This document shows positions 8,221 to 17,527 of a stretch of 64,000 bases of DNA, in pieces. Made by a program: the position numbers and the translations under genes. The notes under the pieces were generated by a model, which saw only the letters and a list, made by a program, of their open reading frames with translations, ran no database searches and was not told the origin of the DNA. Position 1 is the stretch's first letter; each line of letters opens with the position of its first letter. The DNA comes from Achromobacter xylosoxidans (GTDB lineage: Bacteria; Pseudomonadota; Gammaproteobacteria; Burkholderiales; Burkholderiaceae_B): the NCBI RefSeq assembly GCF_014490035.1, contig NZ_CP061008.1, positions 2,852,001-2,916,000 of the forward strand, read 5' to 3'.

Positions 8221-10617
8221 TCAGAACTGGTACTTCACCCGGCCGATGACGCTGCGGCGGCTGCCCGGATAGCAATCGCTCAGGTCGGAGCAGGTCGCCA
8301 GGTATTCCTTGTCGAACAGATTGGTGGCGTTGACCGACAGCGTCAGGTGCTTGTCCACCGCATAGGACACGCCCGCGTCCACCAGCGTGCGCCCGGCGAT
8401 CTCCAGCGTGTTGGCGTTGTCGCCGTAGGTCGAGCCCACGTAGCGCAGGCCTGCGCCCAGGCTCAGTCCGGCCAGCGCGCTGTTGCGCACCGTGTAGTTC
8501 AGCCAGCCCGACGCGCTGTGCTCGGGCACCAGGGCAGGGCGGTTGCCTTCGGTGCCGTTGTTGGCGCGGGTGATGCGGGCGCGCACATAGGTATAGGAAC
8601 CGGTGAAGTCCCAGCCGTCGCCCAGGCTGAACTTGCCTTCCAGTTCCACGCCGCGCGATTGCACCTCGCCCGAAGCGACCTGGAATCCGGGGTTTTGCAG
8701 GTCATTGGTCAGTACGTTGCTCTTCTTGATGTCGAAGACCGCCAGCGTGTAGAGCGCATTCGACCCGGGCGGCTGGAACTTGATGCCGCCTTCCCATTGA
8801 CGTCCGCGCGAGGGCGCGAACGGAGAACTGCCATTGGCCGGCGCCGAGGTTCCGGTATTGGGCAGGAAGGACTGGGCGAAGCTGACGTAGGGCGCGACGC
8901 CGTTGGGCATGACGTAGTTCAGGCCGGCGCGGCCGCTGAAGCGGCTGCCGCTTTGATTGGAGTCGTTGTTCAGGATCCGGTTTTCGGTCTTCTGGCTGTA
9001 CCAGTCGTAGCGGCCGCCCAGGGTCAGCACCCAGCGCTCGTCGAAGCGGACCTGGTCCTGCAGATACAGGCCGGTCTGGTGCGTGCGCTCCAGGTAGTTG
9101 GCCAGCGGTATGGTCGGCGTGGGCACGTCCACGCCATAGACTGGATCAAAGGGGTTCAGGCTGGGGGCGGGCCCCATGGTGCGCGACACGTCCGCGCTGC
9201 TGCGGTTGAAGTCCAGGCCCAGCAGCAGCGTATGGGCCAGCGGGCCGGTGCGCAGGTCGAACTGGGCTTGGTTGTCCAACGCCAGCGCGGTCATGCTTTC
9301 GTCGTAGCGCCGGGCAGTGCGGGCGATGCCGGTGGGCGTCAGGCCGGCCAGGAACATGTTGTCCAGGATCGAATCGACCCGCCCGTAGCGCAGGTTCTGC
9401 CGCACCTGCAGCGTGTCGTTGAAACGATGCTCGAACAGATAGCCGATGCTCTTCTGGTCCTGGTCGTAGCGATTGAAATTGGGATCGCCGTTGCGCAGAT
9501 TGGTGGGCTTGCCGTTCACCGTAACCGTGCCGATGGTGCCGCCGGAACGGTCGCGCAGGTACTCCGTCAACAGCGTGAAGCGGGTCGCGGCGGAAGGGGC
9601 CCAGGTCAGCGAAGGCGCCAGGAACAGGCGGTCGTCCGAAATGCGGTCGCCGTTGGGGTAGGTGAATTGCGTGTTGGCGTCGCGCGCCACGCCGATGATG
9701 CGGTACATCAGCGTGCCGTCTTCGGTCGCGGGGCCGGTCAGATCGACCGCGGCCTGCTTGCGCTGGAAGCTGCCGTACTCCAGCTCGGCCTCGTAGTGCG
9801 GCGTGGCCGAGGGCAGCTTGCTCACGCGGTTGATGACCCCGCCCGCGTCGCCCTGGCCGTACAGCACGGAAGAAGGGCCGCGCAGCACTTCGATACGATC
9901 CAGCGCGTAGGGTTCGCTGCGGAACAGGGTGTAGCCGGACGTGGCCTGGCGCAGGCCGTCCTTGTAGTCGCTGGTGGCCTGGGCGTTGAAGCCGCGCAGC
10001 ATGACCCAATCGAAGCCCTTGGGATCCACGCCATACGTTTCCACCGTCACGCCGGGCACGTAGCGCAGCACTTCGGTCACGCTTTGCGCGTTCTGCGCTT
10101 CCATCTGCGCCCGCGTCACCACCGAGATCGACTGCGGGACTTCCAGGATGGGCGTGTCGGTCTTGGTGCCGGCCCGGGTTTCCTCGGCCACGTAGCTGTC
10201 GGGCGCCACGCTCGAGGCCCGCACGGTGACAGGCTCCAGCGTGGAAATGCCTGCCGCGCCGGGCGGCAGCGGACGCAGCACGTAGCCGCCGCCTTCCTGC
10301 CGCGCGGCCAGGCCGCTGCCGGCGAGGATCGCGGCATAGCCCGCGTTCAGGCCATAGGCGCCGCGCAGGCCGGGGCTGCGGCGGCCCGCGGTCAGGGCGC
10401 CGTCGATGGCGATGGTCACGCCCGCCTGCTGGGAGTAGGCGTTCAGCACCTGGTCCAATGGGCCGGCGGGAATGTCGTAGCTCCTGGCGGCCCGCTCCTG
10501 GGGCGAGGGGGAGCCTGGTCCCGCGGCCATGGCGGCGGGGGGCGCGGCCAGCGCCAGGGCGGTCAGCGCCAGCGCCAGCGTGCTGCGGGCGGGCTTGGGA
10601 GTGGAGCGGGCTTGCAT
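8221..10617 (-). CDS. TonB-dependent siderophore receptor with N-terminal signalling domain
   Basis: This 798-residue outer-membrane receptor imports a ferric siderophore with energy from TonB-ExbBD. A signal peptide (cleavage near AAMA) is followed by an STN (secretin/TonB short N-terminal) domain (SYDIPAGPLDQVLNAYSQ, to about residue 110). A plug domain follows (IEVLRGPSSVLYGQGDAGG), then a 22-strand-type barrel ending in the terminal aromatic signature VKYQF. The STN domain and the FecIR-type genes directly upstream indicate a transducer that signals ligand occupancy to FecR. The siderophore is not identifiable. Confidence 0.92.
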   Translation of the reverse strand: MQARSTPKPARSTLALALTALALAAPPAAMAAGPGSPSPQERAARSYDIPAGPLDQVLNAYSQQAGVTIAIDGALTAGRRSPGLRGAYGLNAGYAAILAGSGLAARQEGGGYVLRPLPPGAAGISTLEPVTVRASSVAPDSYVAEETRAGTKTDTPILEVPQSISVVTRAQMEAQNAQSVTEVLRYVPGVTVETYGVDPKGFDWVMLRGFNAQATSDYKDGLRQATSGYTLFRSEPYALDRIEVLRGPSSVLYGQGDAGGVINRVSKLPSATPHYEAELEYGSFQRKQAAVDLTGPATEDGTLMYRIIGVARDANTQFTYPNGDRISDDRLFLAPSLTWAPSAATRFTLLTEYLRDRSGGTIGTVTVNGKPTNLRNGDPNFNRYDQDQKSIGYLFEHRFNDTLQVRQNLRYGRVDSILDNMFLAGLTPTGIARTARRYDESMTALALDNQAQFDLRTGPLAHTLLLGLDFNRSSADVSRTMGPAPSLNPFDPVYGVDVPTPTIPLANYLERTHQTGLYLQDQVRFDERWVLTLGGRYDWYSQKTENRILNNDSNQSGSRFSGRAGLNYVMPNGVAPYVSFAQSFLPNTGTSAPANGSSPFAPSRGRQWEGGIKFQPPGSNALYTLAVFDIKKSNVLTNDLQNPGFQVASGEVQSRGVELEGKFSLGDGWDFTGSYTYVRARITRANNGTEGNRPALVPEHSASGWLNYTVRNSALAGLSLGAGLRYVGSTYGDNANTLEIAGRTLVDAGVSYAVDKHLTLSVNATNLFDKEYLATCSDLSDCYPGSRRSVIGRVKYQF

Positions 10618-10719
10618 GGAGTGGGTTCCTCGTTGCGGACGTGAATGCTGCGGATATGCAGGTATCCCGAACGAGAAATAAAAAGTGCTACGGTTTTCGC
10701 GAATTTTTTTTGTAGAGGG

Positions 10720-11682
10720 CTATCTGGGTTCCACCACCACCCAATAAGCCGTGTAGCGCGACACGCGCAGCGGCAGGGCTCTTGCAAGCGAGGCCAGGAT
10801 CCGGTCCGTGTCGTCCAGGGCGTACACGCCCGACACGATCAGGTCGGCCACGCGCGGGTCGCAGCGGATCACGCCGCGCCGGTAGCGCCCGACCTGGTCC
10901 AGGAAGTCCGCCAGGCGCAGCCGTTCGGCCACCAGTTGGCCGCGCAGCCAGGCCGGCGCCTGCTGCAGGGCGTCCGGCATCGGCTCGGCCGCCAGCGGCG
11001 TGAACGCGGCGGACTGGCCCGCGTCCAGGCGCAGGGGGTGGCCGCGGGAGGGCTGGATCTCCACCGCGCCTTCGTAGACGCCGACCCGTATCCGGTCGCG
11101 CTGTTGCTCCACGGTGAACCGGGTGCCCAGCGCCTGCACATCGCCATAGGCGGTGGCGACGAAGAAGGGGCGGCCCGCGGCAGCCGGGCCGTGGCCGGTT
11201 TGCACGTAGATCTCGCCGCGCCGCAGGACCAGCCGGCGCGCCTCGGCGGTGTATTCCATGTCCACGGCGCTAGCGCCGTTGAGTATGAGCCGGGTGCCGT
11301 CGGCCAGCATGATTTCGCGCCGTTCGCCTGCCGCGCTGCGATAGTCCGCGGCGTAGGGCTGCCAAGGCAGGCGTTGGGCCGCCAGGCCCGCGGCGCCGGC
11401 GCCCAGCACCGCCCAGCCCATCAGGCGCAGGGCTTTGCGGCGTCCCGCCTGCCGGCCGGAGCGGGCCAGCGCCTGGGCCGAGGCCTCGGGCGAAACGTCC
11501 ATCAGCCGCGTGTCGATCCGCTGCACCTGCTGCCAGGCGCGTTCATGGTCCGGATGGGCCGCGCGCCAGCGTTGCCAGGCCGCGCGTTCGTCGGCGCTGG
11601 CTTCGCCGGACCACAGGATGACCAGCCATTCCAGTCCTTGCGCCAGTATCGGTTCGGGGATGTCCCCGTGCCGGGCGCTCAC
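10720..11682 (-). CDS. FecR-family anti-sigma regulator
   Basis: This 320-residue inner-membrane protein relays the receptor signal to the ECF sigma factor. Residues 10-55 form the cytoplasmic DUF4880/FecR N domain (WLVILWSGEASADERAAWQRW). One membrane segment lies near residue 88-104, and the periplasmic FecR domain follows (LADGTRLILNGASAVDMEY; VQALGTRFTVEQQRDRIRVGVYEGAVEI). The start is GTG at 11682, overlapping the sigma-factor stop by four bases (GTGA), so translation is coupled. The C-terminal region binds the receptor STN domain in characterised homologues. Confidence 0.92.
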   Translation of the reverse strand: MSARHGDIPEPILAQGLEWLVILWSGEASADERAAWQRWRAAHPDHERAWQQVQRIDTRLMDVSPEASAQALARSGRQAGRRKALRLMGWAVLGAGAAGLAAQRLPWQPYAADYRSAAGERREIMLADGTRLILNGASAVDMEYTAEARRLVLRRGEIYVQTGHGPAAAGRPFFVATAYGDVQALGTRFTVEQQRDRIRVGVYEGAVEIQPSRGHPLRLDAGQSAAFTPLAAEPMPDALQQAPAWLRGQLVAERLRLADFLDQVGRYRRGVIRCDPRVADLIVSGVYALDDTDRILASLARALPLRVSRYTAYWVVVEPR

Positions 11683-12185
11683 AGCGCGGCCAGGCAGGCT
11701 TGGGCGGCGCGCAGCATGTGCTTGCGCACCAGCGCCACCGACACGCCCAGGCTTTGCGCGATGTCGGAATAGGTCCGGCCCTCGAAGCGGGACAGGATGA
11801 AGACCTGGCGGGCGCGGGCGGGCAGGGCGTCCAGCGCGGCGTCCACCGCCATCAGCGTTTCCAGCGCCAGCGCGCGCGCTTCGGCCGAAGGCATGTGCGC
11901 TTCGGGCAGGCTGGCCAAGGCGTCCAGATAGGCGCTTTCCAGGGCGCGGCGGCGGTACAGGTCCACCACCAGACCTTTGGCGATCTGGGTGAGGAAGGCG
12001 CGCGCCTGGCCGGCTTCGGGCAGGCGGCCCGAGTTCAGCAGCCGCTCGTACGTGTCGTGCGACAGGTCGGCCGCGTCATGGGCGCAACCCAGCCGCCGCC
12101 GCAGCCAGCCCGCCAGCCATCCATGATGGTCGCGGTAGAGCAGGTTCAAGGCATGTTGCGCCGTGGGCTGGGTGGCCGCCGTCAC
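11679..12185 (-). CDS. ECF sigma factor, FecI-like
   Basis: This 168-residue sigma-70 family factor directs transcription of the adjacent TonB receptor gene on siderophore signalling. Region 2 (LCLL-type core AADLSHDTYERLLNSG, residues 37-52) and region 4 (LPARARQVFILSRFEGRTYS, about 116-135, then IAQSLGVSVALVRKHMLRA) are complete. The start is GTG 12185 after a GGAAAC-like Shine-Dalgarno. A Fur-box-like sequence lies 28 bases upstream, so expression should respond to iron. Confidence 0.93.
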   Translation of the reverse strand: MTAATQPTAQHALNLLYRDHHGWLAGWLRRRLGCAHDAADLSHDTYERLLNSGRLPEAGQARAFLTQIAKGLVVDLYRRRALESAYLDALASLPEAHMPSAEARALALETLMAVDAALDALPARARQVFILSRFEGRTYSDIAQSLGVSVALVRKHMLRAAQACLAAL

Positions 12186-12212
12186 GATGGGTTTCCGTCA
12201 GGTCCAAAGATT

Positions 12213-12231
12213 GCAAATGATAATCGTTGTT
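12213..12231 (-). promoter_or_regulatory. Fur box upstream of the fecI-like gene
   Basis: GCAAATGATAATCGTTGTT matches the classical 19-bp Fur consensus at 14 of 19 positions, including the central ATGATAATC core. It lies 28 bp before the sigma-factor start, in the position expected for iron-dependent repression of the FecI-FecR-receptor set. Confidence 0.8.
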
Positions 12232-12355
12232 AATTGTGTTGGACAAGGGCGACGCCGAGGGAAATGCGTCATGCAATCAAATGAGATGTTTAACTTTTCA
12301 TTGCAACCTGTCGTAAAGCATAGGTAGCCGCTATACGCAACCCGGAGTGACCCCA

Positions 12356-13981
12356 ATGTTCCAGAATCTCAGTATTCGCGCGGTCTTGACGACCGCTTTA
12401 GCCGTTTTCTTCGCGCTTTTCCTGCTAACCGGCATCGCCGTCCACCAGCAGCTGACGTCCAACCGCAATTCCATCGAAGTGCTGCTGGACACCAACCTGG
12501 TCCGCGCCAATGCCGTGAACGGCGCCGGCACCGAACTGCTGCGCGCCCGCCTGGTGCTGCTGGCCGCGCAGACCGCGCTGATGGAAGGCAAGAGCCTGGA
12601 CAACCTGGCCAGCATGCAGCGCCTGGACGGCTATACCAAAAAGGCCGGCGAGCTGATCGACCTGGTGCGCAAGACCCCCGAAACCTCGGCCCAGGGCAAG
12701 CCCCTGCTGGACGCGGCCCTGGCGGCCTACGACGTCTATCACCGCGACGCCATCGTGCCCATGATTGCGGCCATCCGCGCCGGCAACGCCCAGGATTCCA
12801 ATCGCCTCAACCTGGAAAAAGTCACGCCGCTGGGCCTGACCTTTACCGCCGCCATCCAGAAATACGTGGACTATGCCGACGAGGTCGGCCAGCGCGTGGC
12901 GCGTGACGCCTCCACCCGCATCAACGGCGCGATCGCCGTCCTGGTCGGCCTGCTGGTCGTGGTGGCCGCGCTGGTGGTGGGCCTGTACGCGGTGTTCGGC
13001 CGCGCGGTGTTCCGTCCGCTGCATGAAGCCGGGCGCCTGTTCGACCGCATTGCCGGCGGCGACCTGACCAACCGCATCGAGCAACGCGGCAACAACGAAA
13101 TCGGCGTGCTCTACGCCGCCGTCAAGCGCATGCAGGACAGCCTGGCGCGCACCGTGTCGGCCGTGCGCCTGGGCGTGGAAGAGATCCACACCGGCGCGCG
13201 CGAAATCGCCGCGGGCAACATCGACCTGTCTTCGCGCACCGAACAGCAGGCCGCCTCGCTGGAGGAAACCGCCGCCAGCATGGATGAGCTGTCGTCCACC
13301 GTGCGCAACAACGCGGAAAGCTCGCGCAGCGCCTCGGAACTGGCCGTGGCGGCATCCGAAGTGGCCACGCGCGGCGGTCAGGCCGTGGGCGACGTGGTCG
13401 GCACCATGCGCGGCATCGCCGACAGCTCCAACCGCATCGCCGACATCGTCGGCGTGATCGACGGCATCGCCTTCCAGACCAACATCCTGGCGCTGAACGC
13501 CGCGGTGGAAGCGGCGCGCGCCGGCGAGCAGGGCAAGGGCTTCGCGGTCGTGGCCAGCGAAGTGCGCGCCCTGGCGCAGCGCAGCGCCGCCGCCGCCAAG
13601 GAAATCAAGGGCCTGATCGACGACTCCGTGCAGAAGGTATCGATCGGTTCCGACCAGGTTGAAGCAGCCGGCGCCACCATGCAGGAAATCGTGACCTCGG
13701 TGCGCCGCGTGACGGACATCATCAACGAAATTTCCAGCGCGTCCGAGGAGCAGTCGCAAGGCATCCAGCAGGTCAACCAGGCCGTGTCGCAGATGGACAG
13801 CGTGACGCAGCAGAACGCGGCGCTGGTCGAGCAGGCCGCGGCGTCCGCGGCATCCCTGGAAACCCAGTCGCAGCGCCTGCGCGAAGCGGTGGCCGTGTTC
13901 AAGCTGCAGACCGGCCGCGTGATCGATGCCGATGCGCCGGCCGTAGGCCGCAACGGCGAACCGGCTTTGCTCGGCGCCTGA
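12356..13981 (+). CDS. Methyl-accepting chemotaxis protein (Tar/Tsr type)
   Basis: The 541-residue transmembrane chemoreceptor has an N-terminal membrane helix (residues 9-31), a periplasmic four-helix sensor domain (32-190) and a second helix (about 192-213). A HAMP domain (about 215-268) and a cytoplasmic signalling domain follow, with the hairpin-tip core [20 protein letters not shown] and [16 protein letters not shown]. Predicted methylation helices flank it, such as [20 protein letters not shown]. The start at ATG 12356 is preferred over an in-frame GTG at 12347 because GGAG (12344-12347) is well spaced. No CheR pentapeptide tail is visible. The ligand is unknown. Confidence 0.93.
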   Translation: MFQNLSIRAVLTTALAVFFALFLLTGIAVHQQLTSNRNSIEVLLDTNLVRANAVNGAGTELLRARLVLLAAQTALMEGKSLDNLASMQRLDGYTKKAGELIDLVRKTPETSAQGKPLLDAALAAYDVYHRDAIVPMIAAIRAGNAQDSNRLNLEKVTPLGLTFTAAIQKYVDYADEVGQRVARDASTRINGAIAVLVGLLVVVAALVVGLYAVFGRAVFRPLHEAGRLFDRIAGGDLTNRIEQRGNNEIGVLYAAVKRMQDSLARTVSAVRLGVEEIHTGAREIAAGNIDLSSRTEQQAASLEETAASMDELSSTVRNNAESSRSASELAVAASEVATRGGQAVGDVVGTMRGIADSSNRIADIVGVIDGIAFQTNILALNAAVEAARAGEQGKGFAVVASEVRALAQRSAAAAKEIKGLIDDSVQKVSIGSDQVEAAGATMQEIVTSVRRVTDIINEISSASEEQSQGIQQVNQAVSQMDSVTQQNAALVEQAAASAASLETQSQRLREAVAVFKLQTGRVIDADAPAVGRNGEPALLGA

Positions 13982-14030
13982 ACGCGCCAGCACATGGCGG
14001 CCGGCCCGGATGGCTGGCCGTGAACGGGAA

Positions 14031-14065
14031 CAAAGCCCCCAGCGCGTGTGCGACTGGGGGCTTTG
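14031..14065 (+). terminator. Hairpin terminator after the chemoreceptor gene
   Basis: Twelve-bp perfect arms CAAAGCCCCCAG (14031-14042) and CTGGGGGCTTTG (14054-14065) enclose an 11-base loop. Only a short T stretch sits inside the right arm. The stem is strong and lies 50 bases after the stop. Confidence 0.7.
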
Positions 14066-14205
14066 TCCATGGGCCGGATGTGCGGTCCGTGTGGCGGCAC
14101 CATTTCCCGGCGCCTATGACAATCAGGGACAAAAGATGCCAGCCGCGCCGCACAGGCATAAAATAGCGGATTGCCTACCCCCTCCCGCACACAGGATCCC
14201 GCGCC

Positions 14206-15678
14206 ATGAACGCACGCATCCCCGAAGACGCTCTTCCTCCCACTCTGGACCCGAAGGCCTTGCAGGCTTTCGTCGACGAAAAATGGGACAACGAGATCAT
14301 CCCGGCGCTGACCGACTACATCGCCATCCCGGCCAAGAGTCCGGCTTTCGACGCGGACTGGGAAAAGAACGCTTTCATCGAGCGCGTGGTGCGCGACGCC
14401 GCGCAGTGGGTCGAGGCACAGAAGGTCTCGGGCCTGAAGCTGGAAGTGGTGCGCCTGCCGGGCCGCACGCCCGTCATCTTCTTTGACGCGCCCGCCACCC
14501 GCAGCGACAACGGCGACACCGTGCTGCTGTACGGCCACCTGGACAAGCAGCCCGAATTCTCGGGCTGGCGCGCCGGCCTCGGCCCCTGGACCCCCAAGCT
14601 CGAAGACGGCAAGCTCTACGGCCGCGGCGGCGCCGATGACGGCTATGCCGTGTACGCCTCGCTGACCGCCATCATGGCGCTGGACAAGCAGGGCATTCCG
14701 CGCCCGCGCTGCGTGGGCATCGTCGAAACCTGTGAGGAATCCGGCAGCTACGACCTGCTGCCCTACGTGGACGCGCTGCGCGACCGCCTGGGCAACGTGG
14801 CCCTGGTGGTGTGCCTGGACTCGGGCGCCGGCAACTACGACCAGCTCTGGATGACGACTTCGCTGCGCGGCATGGTGTCGGGCACGCTGGAAGTGCAGGT
14901 GCTGGACGAAGGCGTGCACTCGGGCGACTCCAGCGGCGTGGTGCCGTCCTCGTTCCGCATCCTGCGCCATCTGCTGGACCGCCTGGAAGACAGCGGCACC
15001 GGCCGCCTGCTGCCGCAGAGCCTGCATTGCGAGATCCCCGCCGAACGCGTGGAACAAGTGCACGCCACCGCGCGCATCCTGGGCGACGAAGTCTGGCGCC
15101 GTTTCCCCTGGAGCTGCGGCGCCGACGGCGGCTTCGTGCTGCCCATGACGACCGAACCCGAACAGGCGCTGCTGAACCGCACCTGGCGTCCGACGCTGTC
15201 GGTGACCGGCGCCGAAGGCCTGCCGCCGCTGTCCAGCGCCGGCAACGTGCTGCGTCCGCGCACGGCCTTCAAGCTGTCGCTGCGCCTGCCGCCGCTGATC
15301 GACGCCGTGGCTGCCTCGCAAGAAATCAAGGCGCTGCTGGAAGCCGACGCGCCCTATAACGCCAAGGTGATCTTCAAGGCCAACGAAGGCGCCGCCACCG
15401 GCTGGAACGCCCCGGCCTCCGCGCCCTGGCTGACCCAGGCGCTGGACGCGGCCTCGCAGCAGTACTACGGCGCGTCCTGCGGCTATATCGGCCAGGGCGG
15501 CACCATTCCGCTGATGAGCATCCTGCAGAAGGGCTTCCCCAAGGCCCAGTTCATGGTCTGCGGCGTGTTGGGCCCCAAGTCCAACGCCCACGGCCCCAAT
15601 GAATTCCTGCACGTGCCCTACGGCAAGAAACTGACCGCAGCCGTGGCCCAGACCATGGCCGCCATGCCGGCCGCGTAA
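14206..15678 (+). CDS. M20-family metallopeptidase (dipeptidase/aminoacylase type)
   Basis: A 490-residue, probably cytoplasmic dizinc hydrolase. Metal and catalytic motifs are in order: LYGHLDKQPE (His ligand and catalytic Asp), GRGGADDGYA (bridging Asp), VETCEESGSYDL (Glu base and Glu ligand), LDSGAG and, near the C terminus, AHGPNEFLHV (final His). A dimerisation insert (about residues 225-410) makes the length typical of the PepV/CNDP-like long M20 class. No signal peptide. It stands alone between two terminators. A TAAAAT hexamer at 14159-14164 is a plausible -10. The substrate is not predictable beyond amide/peptide bonds. Confidence 0.9.
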   Translation: MNARIPEDALPPTLDPKALQAFVDEKWDNEIIPALTDYIAIPAKSPAFDADWEKNAFIERVVRDAAQWVEAQKVSGLKLEVVRLPGRTPVIFFDAPATRSDNGDTVLLYGHLDKQPEFSGWRAGLGPWTPKLEDGKLYGRGGADDGYAVYASLTAIMALDKQGIPRPRCVGIVETCEESGSYDLLPYVDALRDRLGNVALVVCLDSGAGNYDQLWMTTSLRGMVSGTLEVQVLDEGVHSGDSSGVVPSSFRILRHLLDRLEDSGTGRLLPQSLHCEIPAERVEQVHATARILGDEVWRRFPWSCGADGGFVLPMTTEPEQALLNRTWRPTLSVTGAEGLPPLSSAGNVLRPRTAFKLSLRLPPLIDAVAASQEIKALLEADAPYNAKVIFKANEGAATGWNAPASAPWLTQALDAASQQYYGASCGYIGQGGTIPLMSILQKGFPKAQFMVCGVLGPKSNAHGPNEFLHVPYGKKLTAAVAQTMAAMPAA

Positions 15679-15696
15679 GCGGCGGCGACGCTCTTC

Positions 15697-15732
15697 AAAG
15701 CGCGGGCCGCAACGCCCGCGCTTTTCTTTTTT
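15697..15732 (+). terminator. Intrinsic terminator after the M20 peptidase gene
   Basis: Perfect 11-bp arms AAAGCGCGGGC (15697-15707) and GCCCGCGCTTT (15714-15724) with loop CGCAAC are followed by TCTTTTTT. It lies immediately before the ribosome-binding region of the next gene, which therefore needs its own promoter or read-through. Confidence 0.9.
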
Positions 15733-15747
15733 CCAGGACGGACACCC

Positions 15748-16305
15748 ATGATTTCCACTTCCGACGCCTATGCCAACGTGGTCGCTGAGACCAAGCACTG
15801 GCTGAACCAGGCCGTGATCGGCCTGAACCTCTGTCCCTTCGCCAAGGCGGTGCAGGTCAAGGACCAGATCCGCTTTGCCGTCAGCGACGCCACCGACGCC
15901 GAAGGCGTACTCACCGACCTGCAGGACGAACTGGCGCTGCTGGCCGAGACCGATCCGGAAAAGATCGACACCACGCTGCTGATCATCCCCGACGCGCTGG
16001 ACGACTTCATGGACTTCAATGACTTCGAAGACCTGTCCGACCGTCTGCTCAAGCGCATGCGCCTGGTGGGCGAGCTGCAGGTGGCGACCTTCCATCCGCA
16101 GTTCCAGTTCGCCGACACGCAGCCGGACGACATCGAGAACTACACCAACCGGTCGCCGTACCCGATCCTGCACCTGTTGCGCGAAGACAGCATCGACCGC
16201 GCGGTGGAGTCCTTCCCGGATGCCGCCGAAATCTACGAGAAGAACATCGATACGATGAAGCGGCTGGGGCTGGAAGGCTGGAAGAAGCTGATGACCAAGG
16301 CCTGA
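15748..16305 (+). CDS. DUF1415 family protein
   Basis: The 185-residue cytoplasmic protein belongs to the DUF1415 family, recognised by the N-terminal signature WLNQAVIGLNLCPFAKAVQ (residues 18-36) and YTNRSPYPILHLLRED in the second half. The function of this family is unknown. The protein is acidic and lacks membrane segments. The start ATG 15748 follows AGGACGG. It stands between the M20 peptidase terminator and the Bug-hydrolase unit, with no operon partner. Confidence 0.85.
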   Translation: MISTSDAYANVVAETKHWLNQAVIGLNLCPFAKAVQVKDQIRFAVSDATDAEGVLTDLQDELALLAETDPEKIDTTLLIIPDALDDFMDFNDFEDLSDRLLKRMRLVGELQVATFHPQFQFADTQPDDIENYTNRSPYPILHLLREDSIDRAVESFPDAAEIYEKNIDTMKRLGLEGWKKLMTKA

Positions 16306-16531
16306 CGCCATCGGATCGCATACCAAATACCGCTGCTCGGAATAAAGCGTTCACCGTCTCCTGGTAAGCCTCGGGATATCCCTAGATAGCCCGTCCGCGG
16401 TATTGCATACAACATACTGACGCCGTGACAGCTCGCCGTAAGGTGAGCGGCCCGTGCGTCCTTTCCCTTCGATTGCTTTGCCCCGCGGCCTCTCCCGGGC
16501 GCGGGGGCGTTGTCCTTGCCTGGAGAGTTGT

Positions 16532-17518
16532 ATGCGATTTACCCGCCGCCATGCCCTGGGCGCGCTCGCCGCGCTGCCTCTGATCTCGCGCCCCGCCTGG
16601 GCCCAGAACACTTTTCCGACCCGCCCCGTGCGCCTGCTGGTGGGCTTTGCCCCTGGCGGGCTGACCGATATCGCGGCGCGCGCCCTGGCCGAGCGCATGG
16701 GCAAGACCTTGAAGCAGAGCGTGGTGGTGGAAAACCGTCCCGGCGGCCAGGCCATCATCGCCACGGTGGCGGTGGCGCGCGCCGAGCCCGATGGCTACAC
16801 GCTGGGCTTTGCCGGCACCAATGGCATGATCCTGAACCCCTTGCTCTACAACAACCTGCCTTACCAGCCATCGGACTTCAAGCAGCTGGGCTCCATGGGC
16901 AAGTCGCCGATGCTGCTGATCGTGCATCCCGAGCTGGGGGTGAAGAACGTGCAGGAATTCATCGCGCTGGCCAAGAAGAAGCCGGGCGACATCACTTGCG
17001 CGCACGCCGGCCGCGGCGTGATCAACCACCTGGCGCTGCTGCACTTCCAGTCCAAGACCGGCACCCAGTTCCAGGACGTGCCCTACAAGGGCAGCGGTCC
17101 CGCGCTGCTGGACCTGATGGCAGGCACGGTGCAGAGCACTTTCGACTTCCCGACCTCGGCGCTGCCCAACATCAAGTCGGGCAAGTTGCAGGTGCTGGCG
17201 GTGACCTCCGACAAGCGCCTCTCCAGCCTGCCGGACGTCCCGACCATGAAGGAGGCTGGCCTGGACGGCTTCGAACTCTATACCCGCATGATGATCTCGG
17301 GCCCGGCCGCCATGCCGGCGCCGGTGGTCGCGGCGCTGGAGAACGCCGTGCGCGAAGGCACGCGCGATCCCAGCCTGGTGCAGCAGTTCGCGGACCAGGG
17401 CGTGACCGTGGAGTTCACTTCGTCGGCCGACCTGGACAAGGTCATCGCCGACGAGTCCGCCATGTGGGCCCAGGTCATCAAGGCCAACGGCGTGCCCAAG
17501 ACCGACCTGAAGAGCTAA
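16532..17518 (+). CDS. Bug (TctC) family tripartite tricarboxylate receptor protein
   Basis: This 328-residue periplasmic binding protein belongs to the Bug family expanded in Alcaligenaceae. The signal peptide contains a twin-arginine-like start (MRFTRRHALGALAALPL) and cleaves after AWA (about residue 25). Bug hallmarks are RPVRLLVGFAPGG, VVVENRPGGQ and VPYKGSGPALLDLMAG. The open frame extends 26 codons upstream, but ATG 16532 is preceded by GGAGAG at good spacing and directly opens the signal peptide. No TctA/TctB permease genes are nearby, so it is an orphan receptor. It is followed after 9 bases by the acyl hydrolase gene. The ligand is unknown. Confidence 0.92.
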   Translation: MRFTRRHALGALAALPLISRPAWAQNTFPTRPVRLLVGFAPGGLTDIAARALAERMGKTLKQSVVVENRPGGQAIIATVAVARAEPDGYTLGFAGTNGMILNPLLYNNLPYQPSDFKQLGSMGKSPMLLIVHPELGVKNVQEFIALAKKKPGDITCAHAGRGVINHLALLHFQSKTGTQFQDVPYKGSGPALLDLMAGTVQSTFDFPTSALPNIKSGKLQVLAVTSDKRLSSLPDVPTMKEAGLDGFELYTRMMISGPAAMPAPVVAALENAVREGTRDPSLVQQFADQGVTVEFTSSADLDKVIADESAMWAQVIKANGVPKTDLKS

Positions 17519-17527
17519 GGAGCCACC

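Noticed and set aside
8212..10644. An 810-residue plus-strand frame opposite the TonB receptor gene
   Set aside because: It is the mirror of a real receptor gene: composition-driven, without a ribosome-binding site or domain.
12347..12355. GTG start nine bases before the chemoreceptor ATG
   Set aside because: It overlaps the GGAG ribosome-binding sequence that fits the ATG at 12356.
16403..16412. TTGCATACAA, resembling a GntR/VanR half-symmetric site, before the Bug gene
   Set aside because: Too short and imperfect to call an operator, with no GntR gene nearby.
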